Shown one piece after another: positions 57,823-64,000 of a stretch of DNA of 64,000 nt. The first letter of the stretch is position 1, and each line of letters begins with the position of its first letter. Location: positions 496,001 through 560,000 of the forward strand of contig NZ_CATNHF010000001.1 in NCBI RefSeq assembly GCF_950097975.1. Direction: 5' to 3'. This DNA comes from Microbacterium sp. T2.11-28 (GTDB lineage: Bacteria; Actinomycetota; Actinomycetes; Actinomycetales; Microbacteriaceae). A program made the position numbers and the translations under genes. The notes below the pieces were generated by a model. It was given only the letters and a program-made list of their open reading frames with translations, did not search any database and was not told the origin of the DNA.

Positions 57823-59826
57823 TCAGCCGAGCGGCGTCCACTCCGACTCCGCGCGCGGAGGTTCGGTCACGACCACCACGGGCGCCGGCGTGTCGGACGG
57901 CGCCTGATCGGCGCGCCGGTCGGCGTGGTCCGCGGGCGGCGTCGCGGCATCGATGCCCTCGATGCGGGCCGCGGCCATCTGCTCGGCGGCCAGCTCCGCA
58001 TACAGTCCCCCGCCGGCGAGGAGCTCGGCGTGCGTGCCGGACTCGACGATCCGCCCGGCATCGACCACGTGGATCACGTCGGCGCCCACCACCGTCGACA
58101 GCCGGTGCGCGATCGACAGCGTCGTGCGCCCGCGGGCGACGTTGTCGAGGGCTTCCTGCACGACGCGCTCGGAGACCGTGTCGAGCGCCGAGGTCGCCTC
58201 GTCCAGCAGCAGGATGGGCGGATCCTTCAGCAGCACCCGCGCGATCGCGATGCGCTGCTTCTCGCCGCCCGACAGGCGGTACCCCCGCTCGCCCACGACC
58301 GTGTCGTAGCCGCGTTCGAATCCGGCGATGACGTGGTGGATGTTGGCCGCGGCGCACGCGGCCTCCAGTTCCGCGTCGGTGGCGTCGGGCTTCGCGTACC
58401 GCAGGTTCTCCCCGATCGTCGCGTGGAACAGGTAGGTCTCCTGCGACACGATCCCGATGTGGTCGACGATCGACTCCTGTGTGAGCCGCCGCACGTCGGC
58501 ACCGGCGAACAGCACGGCTCCCTCGGTGGCCTCGTACAGCCGGGGCGCGAGGTACAGCACGGTGGTCTTGCCCGCGCCCGACGGTCCGACGAATGCCACG
58601 TGACGTCCGGGCTCGGCCACGAAGCTCACGCCGTCGAGCGTCGCGCGGGTGTCGCCGGCGGCATCGGGATAGCGGAAGACGACGTCGCGGAACTCGATCC
58701 GCCCGATCGGTCCGGGCGCCGCCGAGACGGGGATCGCGTCCGGCGCGTCGACGATGGCCGGACGCAGATCGAGGTACTCGAAGATGCGCGCGAAGAGGGC
58801 GCGCGAGGTCTGCAGGTCGAGGGCGACGCGCATGAGGCCCATGAGCGGCTGGAGCAGCCGCGCCTGGACGGTCGTGAAGGCCACCACCGTGCCGGCCGTG
58901 ATGAGCCCGGCCTCGCCCGCCAGGAGGTACCCGGCGACCAGGTAGATCACGGCGGGAACGGAGGCCATGAGCACCTGGACGACGGCGAAGAACCCCTGAC
59001 CGCTCATCGCTCGGCGCACCTGGAGCTGGACCTGATTGCGGTTCTCCTCCTGGTAGCGGGCCGACTCCGAGCGCTGACGGTTGAACGCCTTCGAGAGGAG
59101 GATGCCCGACACCGAGAGCGTCTCCTGCGTGATCGAGGTGAGCTCGGACAGCGACTCCTGGGTCTGTCCCGCGATCCTGGCGCGCACCTGTCCGACGCGG
59201 CGCTGCACGATCACCAGCACCGGCATCAGCACGACCGCGATGATCGTCAGCCGCCAGTCGATGAGGATCATCGCCACGAGCGCGGAGATCACCGTGACGG
59301 CGTTTCCGAGGATGCTCGTCACGGTGTTCGTCAGCACGCCCGAGACCCCGCCCACGTCGTTCTGGAGCCGCGACTGGATGACGCCGGTCTTGGTCCGCGT
59401 GAAGAATCCGAGCTCCATCGACTGCAGGTGCTCGAACAGCTGCACGCGGAGATCGCCGGTCACCTTGTTGCCGACCGTGGCGGTCAGCCAGGTCTGGACC
59501 ACGCCGATGCCGGCGGAGAGCAGGAACAGGCCGATCATCAGCAGCACCAGCACGAGCAGGAGCGGAAGATCGGGACCGGACCCGTCCACGGGAAAGAGCG
59601 CGTCGTCGAAGATCCGCTGGACGATCAGGGGCGGGATGACCCCGACCGCCGCGCCGACCACCACCAGGATCCCGGTGACGACGATGCGCGCCGTGTACGG
59701 GCGGAAGAGCGCGACCACGCGGCCGCGGAGGTCGCGGATCTGCGGGGCGTCGGCGTTGAGCCTGCGCTGAGCGTCCTCGTCGACGCCGCGGAAGCCGCGG
59801 GGCCCGCCCATGCCGCCCATGCTCAT
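57823..59826 (-). CDS. ABC exporter, fused permease-ATPase (MDR type)
   Basis: 667 residues: six-helix membrane domain (about 40-330) and an ATPase with VGPSGAGKTT, SQETYLFHATIGENLRYA, LSGGEKQRIAIARVLL, DEATSALDTVSE and AHRLSTV. A half-transporter that should dimerise. The C-terminal 60 residues are a Pro/Ala-rich tail. Substrate unknown; similar actinobacterial proteins export lipids or drugs. Leaderless start. Confidence 0.93.
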   Translation of the reverse strand: MSMGGMGGPRGFRGVDEDAQRRLNADAPQIRDLRGRVVALFRPYTARIVVTGILVVVGAAVGVIPPLIVQRIFDDALFPVDGSGPDLPLLLVLVLLMIGLFLLSAGIGVVQTWLTATVGNKVTGDLRVQLFEHLQSMELGFFTRTKTGVIQSRLQNDVGGVSGVLTNTVTSILGNAVTVISALVAMILIDWRLTIIAVVLMPVLVIVQRRVGQVRARIAGQTQESLSELTSITQETLSVSGILLSKAFNRQRSESARYQEENRNQVQLQVRRAMSGQGFFAVVQVLMASVPAVIYLVAGYLLAGEAGLITAGTVVAFTTVQARLLQPLMGLMRVALDLQTSRALFARIFEYLDLRPAIVDAPDAIPVSAAPGPIGRIEFRDVVFRYPDAAGDTRATLDGVSFVAEPGRHVAFVGPSGAGKTTVLYLAPRLYEATEGAVLFAGADVRRLTQESIVDHIGIVSQETYLFHATIGENLRYAKPDATDAELEAACAAANIHHVIAGFERGYDTVVGERGYRLSGGEKQRIAIARVLLKDPPILLLDEATSALDTVSERVVQEALDNVARGRTTLSIAHRLSTVVGADVIHVVDAGRIVESGTHAELLAGGGLYAELAAEQMAAARIEGIDAATPPADHADRRADQAPSDTPAPVVVVTEPPRAESEWTPLG

Positions 59827-59838
59827 CCGTTCACTCTA
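59827..59838 (-). promoter_or_regulatory. Leaderless -10 box TAGAGT, 6 bases before ATG
   Basis: TAGAGT, GAACGG, then the exporter ATG. The box lies in TCACT-CT-AGTGA (59831-59842), a short imperfect palindrome that could be an operator. Confidence 0.6.
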
Positions 59839-59854
59839 GTGAGCGCGGAGGACA

Positions 59855-59876
59855 CCGGGGCCGGCCCGGGCCCCGG
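59855..59876 (-). terminator. GC-rich hairpin after the DUF1345 gene
   Basis: 8-bp stem CCGGGGCC/GGCCCCGG with a 6-base loop, between the DUF1345 stop and the exporter promoter. No U-run. Confidence 0.5.
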
Positions 59877-59886
59877 CGACGGGCGC

Positions 59887-60525
59887 TCAGCCGAGCGAGG
59901 TGACGAGGTTGATGACCGTCGCCAGGATCACCGCGCCGAACAGGTAGGCCAGCAGCGTCTGCGCGATGACGATGCGGCGGATCTCCCCCCGCGTCACGTT
60001 CGTGTCGGCGACCTGGTAGGTCATCCCGAGCCCGAGCGAGAAGTAGGCGAAGTCGGTGTACGCCGGCGGCTCCGCCTGATTGAAGTCGATGCCGCCCTCC
60101 GGCTCCCCGTAGTACTCCCGCGCGTACCGGAGGAGGTAGTCGACCTGGATGAGCGCCCACGAGGCGGCCACCGCGACGACCGCGACCCCGGCGAGCACGA
60201 AGGCGGTCACCTCGTCGGCGTCGCGCGTCTGGACGAGCACGACGACGACGGCGCCGAGGCTCGCGACGCTGCCGAGCACCGCCACGACCCGCGCCACCCG
60301 TCTGCCGGGATCCTCGATCAGGGCGTGGGCGCGCGTCTGCGCGGCATCCATCCGCCACACCACGGCCAGCACCCAGGCCACGTCGATCGCCGCGAGGAGC
60401 GCCCATCCGGCCAGCAGCCCCGCCGCCAGCCCGAGCGCCTCCGTCACGGCCACGGCGCCGACGACGCCCGCGATCACGGCGACCGCTTCTCGCAGCGGTG
60501 CACGGGTATGGTGGAGGGCTCCCAT
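59887..60525 (-). CDS. DUF1345 family membrane protein
   Basis: 212 residues with five to six membrane segments and the conserved PPAYTDFAYFSLGLGMTYQVADTNV segment of DUF1345. Unknown function. ATG start, no clear ribosome site. Confidence 0.88.
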   Translation of the reverse strand: MGALHHTRAPLREAVAVIAGVVGAVAVTEALGLAAGLLAGWALLAAIDVAWVLAVVWRMDAAQTRAHALIEDPGRRVARVVAVLGSVASLGAVVVVLVQTRDADEVTAFVLAGVAVVAVAASWALIQVDYLLRYAREYYGEPEGGIDFNQAEPPAYTDFAYFSLGLGMTYQVADTNVTRGEIRRIVIAQTLLAYLFGAVILATVINLVTSLG

Positions 60526-60643
60526 GAGCGCTATCGTTCCACGGATCGGGAATGCCGTGTCGGCTCCCCGGGTTACCGTCGTCAGGCGCCCCCTTCGCGT
60601 GGGCGCTTCTGCTTTCCCACCACTTCATCCGCCGAGGAGACCC

Positions 60644-62149
60644 ATGACGTCTGCGACGACGACCCGCACCGCCGCCCCCCTGCTGGCTCCCCGCGAGAGC
60701 CGCATCGTGTGGCTGCTGCTGGCGGCCGCCTTCGTCGCGATCCTCAACGAGACGACGATGGGCGTGGCGATCCCGCACCTGATCGACGACCTCGGCATCA
60801 CGGCGCTGGCCGCACAGTGGCTGACCACCGCGTTCATGCTGACGATGGCGGTCGTCATCCCGATCACCGGCTTCCTGCTGCGCCGCTTCACGACGCGGCA
60901 GGTGTTCATCACCGCGATGAGCCTCTTCTCCCTCGGAACGCTGATCGCCCTCCTCGCCCCGGGGTTCGGCGTGCTGCTCGTGGCGCGCGTCGTGCAGGCG
61001 ATGGGCACCGCGATCATGATGCCCCTGCTGATGACGACGCTCATGACGATCGTCCCGGCCCACTCGCGCGGCCGCATGATGGGCCGCGTCTCCATCGTGA
61101 TGTCCCTGGCGCCGGCCATCGGTCCCACGCTGTCGGGCGTGCTGCTGGAGACCCTCAGCTGGCGCTGGATCTTCGGCATCGTGCTGCCGATCGCCCTCGT
61201 CGCGCTCGCGATGGGCGCCCGGTGGATCCAGAACCTCGGTGAGACCACCCACGCGCCGATCGACGTGCTCTCCATCGTGCTGTCCGCGTTCGGCTTCGGC
61301 GGCATCGTCTACGGGCTCAGCCAGATCGGCGGGGCAGCGGCGCACGGCGGCACGGCCGCCGAGACGGCCGCCCAGAACTCGTCGACCCTCGCGCTGGTCG
61401 TCTCGTTCGTCGTCGGGATCATCGCCCTCGGCCTGTTCCTGTGGCGGCAGGTGCTGCTGCAGCGCGCCGACGACGCGCTCCTCGACCTCCGCGTGTTCCG
61501 CGACCGCAACTTCTCCCTCGCGATCGGACAGATGGCCCTGCTGTCGCTGGCGTTCTTCGGGACGATCACGGTGCTGCCGCTGTACATGCAGCGCGCGCTC
61601 GAGTACAACGCCCTCGAGACGGGCCTGGCGGTGCTCCCCGGGTCGCTCCTCATGGGCGTCGCGGGACCGTTCATCGGCCGTGTCTACGACGCCCGCGGCA
61701 CGCGGGTGCTGCTGGTGCCCGGCGCGATCCTCGCCGTAGCGGTGCTGTGGCTGTTCGCGCTGACGTTCACCGCCACCACGCCGATCTGGTTCATCGTGAT
61801 CGCGCAGACGATCCTGTCGCTCGGTCTCGCGCTCTCGTTCACTCCGCTGTTCACGGCCTCGCTGGGGTCGCTCCAGCCGCGGTTCTACGCCTACGGCTCG
61901 GCTGTGCTGGGCACGGTGCAGCAGGTCGCCGGCGCGGCAGGGATCGCTGTCATGATCACCGTCATGTCGGCGGTCTCGGTCTCGGCCCAGGAGTCGGGCG
62001 TCGTCGAGACGGCAGCCGAGGCCCAGGGGGCGCACGCCGCCTTCCTGCTCGCGGCGATCGTCTCCCTGCCCCTGCTCATCGGCGCCCTCCTCATCCGCAA
62101 GCCCGAGGACGCGCCGGGCGGCGCAGAGGGTGCGCCCGTCGGTCACTGA
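60644..62149 (+). CDS. MFS drug-resistance transporter, DHA2/EmrB type
   Basis: 501 residues, 14 predicted membrane segments. Motifs: LNETTMGVAIPHLIDDLG, TAFMLTMAVVIPITGFLLRRF (motif A region), RVVQAMGTAIMMPLLM (motif B), APAIGPTLSGVLLETLSWRWIF (motif C). ATG with GAGGAGA nine bases upstream. Likely proton-driven multidrug efflux; substrate unknown. Divergent from the DUF1345 gene by 118 bases with no clear regulator nearby. Confidence 0.92.
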   Translation: MTSATTTRTAAPLLAPRESRIVWLLLAAAFVAILNETTMGVAIPHLIDDLGITALAAQWLTTAFMLTMAVVIPITGFLLRRFTTRQVFITAMSLFSLGTLIALLAPGFGVLLVARVVQAMGTAIMMPLLMTTLMTIVPAHSRGRMMGRVSIVMSLAPAIGPTLSGVLLETLSWRWIFGIVLPIALVALAMGARWIQNLGETTHAPIDVLSIVLSAFGFGGIVYGLSQIGGAAAHGGTAAETAAQNSSTLALVVSFVVGIIALGLFLWRQVLLQRADDALLDLRVFRDRNFSLAIGQMALLSLAFFGTITVLPLYMQRALEYNALETGLAVLPGSLLMGVAGPFIGRVYDARGTRVLLVPGAILAVAVLWLFALTFTATTPIWFIVIAQTILSLGLALSFTPLFTASLGSLQPRFYAYGSAVLGTVQQVAGAAGIAVMITVMSAVSVSAQESGVVETAAEAQGAHAAFLLAAIVSLPLLIGALLIRKPEDAPGGAEGAPVGH

Positions 62150-62212
62150 CACAGACGGGTCGTCGACGCCCGTCGCGCACCGACCTTCGCGACGTATCTG
62201 AGGTGGCATGAC

Positions 62213-62259
62213 GGGCCTCCTGCGAGTAAGCCGGTATCACCGCATTCTCCAGGAGGCCC
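62213..62259 (+). promoter_or_regulatory. Hairpin that pairs the Shine-Dalgarno of the AhpD-like gene
   Basis: Arms GGGCCTCCTG (62213-62222) and CAGGAGGCCC (62250-62259), 10 bp perfect, 27-base loop. The right arm contains the AGGAGG two bases ahead of the ATG at 62262. A GTATCT box at 62194 would start transcription just before the left arm. Confidence 0.6.
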
Positions 62260-62261
62260 CC

Positions 62262-62843
62262 ATGCTCATCCGCACGCCCGATCCCGAGACGGCAGACGGC
62301 GTCGTCGCCGACTTCTACCGCAGCGATCTCGACGACGACGGATTCGTGTTCAGCCATACCCGCGCGATGGCGGTGAACCCGGAAGCGCTGGCCGCGTTCG
62401 AGACCCTCGTGCACGCGATCGTCCCCTCGATCGGGGTGCGCACGTACGAGCTCGTGACGCTGGCCGCGGCGGGCGCCCTCCGCTCGCCCCACTGCCTGCT
62501 CGCGCACGGACGCAAGGCGCTGCGGACGGGTGCGCTCGACGAGGATCAGCTGGAGGGCGTGGCGTACGAGGGCGACCACCCCGAGCTCAGCGACGCCGAC
62601 CGCGCGGTCATGCGCTTCGCCCGACGCGTGTCGACGGAGCCGACCGCCATGACCGACGCGGATGCCCAGGAGCTGCGCGACGCCGGATTCGACGACCGGC
62701 AGATCGTCGACATCACGCTCGCCGCCGCGGCGCGGAACTACTTCAGTCGCACCCTCCAGGCCCTCGCCGTGCCGGTCGAGACCGACCTCGTGGGGCTGAG
62801 TCCACGGCTGCGCGACGCGCTGCTGTCGCCCACGCGCGGATGA
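62262..62843 (+). CDS. AhpD-like / carboxymuconolactone decarboxylase-fold protein
   Basis: 193 residues of the peroxidase-related AhpD superfamily, with RSPHCLLAHG: Cys78 and His82 are kept but the second Cys of the CxxC is Ala81, so the classic disulfide relay is not possible. The start at ATG 62262 has an ideal AGGAGG; an in-frame ATG at 62208 would add 18 residues. Its leader forms a ribosome-site hairpin. Probably an oxidative-stress protein; activity uncertain. Confidence 0.82.
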   Translation: MLIRTPDPETADGVVADFYRSDLDDDGFVFSHTRAMAVNPEALAAFETLVHAIVPSIGVRTYELVTLAAAGALRSPHCLLAHGRKALRTGALDEDQLEGVAYEGDHPELSDADRAVMRFARRVSTEPTAMTDADAQELRDAGFDDRQIVDITLAAAARNYFSRTLQALAVPVETDLVGLSPRLRDALLSPTRG

Positions 62844-62865
62844 CGCGCCCGCGCCGCGGGGCGCG
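62844..62865. terminator. Small GC hairpin between convergent genes
   Basis: 7-bp stem CGCGCCC/GGGCGCG, loop of eight, immediately after the AhpD-like stop. Confidence 0.5.
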
Positions 62866-62876
62866 TAGCGTCAGCG

Positions 62877-64000
62877 TCAGCGTCCGTCGAGCGCGGTAGC
62901 GAGCGCGCTCGACTCCTGAGCGATCGTCGCTTCCGGCACGAGGTCGGACGCACCCGCGGTCAGGGTGTCCGTCCACGCCTGGAGGATCGACGCCGCGTCG
63001 CCCGAATCGACGAGCTCCGCCTGAAGGCGCTCGAGCTCCGCCGCGTACAGTGCCTGGAACCGGTCGGACGCGAGGAAGCGCTCAGCGAGGATGTTGGATC
63101 CGCCGCCGCGGCCGGGTCCGCCCACGTCCGCGGCCGTCTGCGCGTCCGCGTCGCCCTCGGCCGGTGGCTCGCGCAGCTGGTCCCCCTGCTCGCCGCGAGC
63201 ACCACCGCCGTCGCCCGGGACCTGACCCATCCCTCCTCCGCCGGGACTCGCGCCGAACGCGAGGTTGAGGTCCCAGGTGACGACGGTCATCAGTCCGGTG
63301 GTCCGATCGTAGGAGAGGTACGAGTTGTTGCCCGGCCCGTCGATGTCGTCGAAGTTGTCGACGAGCTCCTGGAAGGCCAGATAAGTCGCGAAGGCGTCCA
63401 CGTCGAGGTGCGCGCCGAGCTCGGCCGCGAAGGTCGCGTCGGAGGCCTCGTTGATCCACTCCAGAAAGTCGATGAGCGGCGTCAAGTCGTCCTCGCCCGC
63501 CTCCTGGTCGAACACGTCCTCGTATGCGGACGCCTCCTGGCCGCGGTAGCTGTAGTCACCACCCGCCTCCGCCTTGTAGAGCAGCACGTCGCCGAGCTCC
63601 CGCTCGGCCCACTCGTCGCCCGGGTTCTCGATCACGAGACGCAGGGTCTCGGCCGACCCGTCGACGCTGAACCTCGTCGCGATGGCCGCCTCCGACGCCA
63701 GCCCCGTCTGCTCGAGGAGGTCGAGCGCCAGCGCCTCGTTGAGCGAGGTCTCGGAGCTGTTTCCGCGCACGACGAGCTCGGTCGTGCCGTCGAGGTTCTG
63801 ACCGTCGACGAACTTGTCGAGCCGGATGATCCACGGCAGATCCTCCGGGCGCTGGGAACTGAGGGTGGCGTCCGCATCGGTCGAGAGTGCCCGCAACGAG
63901 GAGTTGCCCTTGAGCTTGAGCCCGACGTCGTCGAACGTCTGGCCGTCGATCGTGACCGACGCCGTGATCCAGATCTTCTCGCCCGTCGACAGATACGTCT
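62877..64000 (-). CDS. CotH-family protein kinase-like protein (N-terminus outside window)
   Basis: Visible 374 residues are the C-terminal part. VGLKLKGNSSL, RLDKFVDGQNLDG, EDLPWIIRLDKF and VTWDLNLAFG match the CotH fold, in which the DxNxAFG-type motif binds metal and ATP. CotH in Bacillus phosphorylates spore-coat proteins. A Gly/Ser/Glu-rich low-complexity insert (GGGGMGQVPGDGGG to GGPGRGGG) separates the motif from the last helices. The organism is not expected to sporulate, so a secreted surface-protein kinase is the likelier role. Confidence 0.85.
   Translation of the reverse strand, partial: TYLSTGEKIWITASVTIDGQTFDDVGLKLKGNSSLRALSTDADATLSSQRPEDLPWIIRLDKFVDGQNLDGTTELVVRGNSSETSLNEALALDLLEQTGLASEAAIATRFSVDGSAETLRLVIENPGDEWAERELGDVLLYKAEAGGDYSYRGQEASAYEDVFDQEAGEDDLTPLIDFLEWINEASDATFAAELGAHLDVDAFATYLAFQELVDNFDDIDGPGNNSYLSYDRTTGLMTVVTWDLNLAFGASPGGGGMGQVPGDGGGARGEQGDQLREPPAEGDADAQTAADVGGPGRGGGSNILAERFLASDRFQALYAAELERLQAELVDSGDAASILQAWTDTLTAGASDLVPEATIAQESSALATALDGR

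Overview
The window is a very GC-rich (about 70% by eye) actinobacterial chromosome segment. Gene content, an actinobacterial-type DapD, DUF3107/DUF3117/DUF1003 markers and gene orders shared with Mycobacterium tuberculosis (uvrD2-nudC-adnB-adnA; DUF3107, ferritin-like, rhlE; CBS/MgtE-N, DUF1003, mrp, tatB, O-methyltransferase) place it in the Actinomycetia. Protein style and the 4-base GTGA/ATGA start-stop overlaps suggest Microbacteriaceae, probably Microbacterium (inference). Genes are packed tightly on both strands. I saw no tRNA, rRNA, insertion sequence, prophage or CRISPR array.

Layout. 1-9.8 kb: DNA repair block with partial uvrD2, nudC, a degenerate phosphotransferase-like gene, and the helicase-nuclease pair adnB/adnA. 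9.8-24.9 kb: core-genome genes (DUF3107, ferritin-like protein, DEAD-box helicase, DUF817, PHP phosphoesterase, endonuclease/exonuclease/phosphatase-family protein, aminopeptidase P, gamma-glutamyltransferase, hydrolase, stress protein, CBS/MgtE-N protein, DUF1003, Mrp, TatB, O-methyltransferase, DUF3117). 25-32.4 kb: a PIG-V-like glycosyltransferase, diaminopimelate/lysine genes (dapE, dapD, dapC) with fdxA, a DDAH-like hydrolase and citrate synthase. 32.4-36.8 kb: AzlCD with a divergent XRE-cupin regulator, DUF2200 and BipA/TypA. 36.9-44.1 kb: a four-gene peptide ABC importer. 44.2-49.7 kb: CPBP protease and the glycine cleavage operon gcvTHP behind a tandem glycine riboswitch. 49.8-57.8 kb: MarP-like acid-resistance protease and the NAD operon nrtR-nadA-nadB-nadC-nadS with a trailing glycosyltransferase. 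57.8-64 kb: ABC exporter, DUF1345, MFS transporter, AhpD-like protein and a partial CotH-family protein.

How it works together. The metabolic genes are mostly housekeeping: DAP branch of lysine/peptidoglycan synthesis, TCA entry, glycine catabolism and de novo NAD synthesis. Regulation is the most informative layer: a glycine riboswitch, a 30-base palindrome over the nrtR promoter, tandem 20-base repeats in the azlC/XRE divergent region, a palindrome over the predicted gltA -35, a hairpin that pairs the Shine-Dalgarno of the AhpD-like gene, and at least 16 genes whose start codon lies 6-7 bases after a TANNNT -10 box, the signature of leaderless transcripts.

I did not find a clearly new defence or mobile system. 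The oddest candidates are the pseudokinase-like protein beside AdnAB, the peptide permease with about six extra membrane segments, and the two RNA/DNA control elements upstream of the AhpD-like and nrtR genes. No database search was possible, so family names rest on motif recognition.
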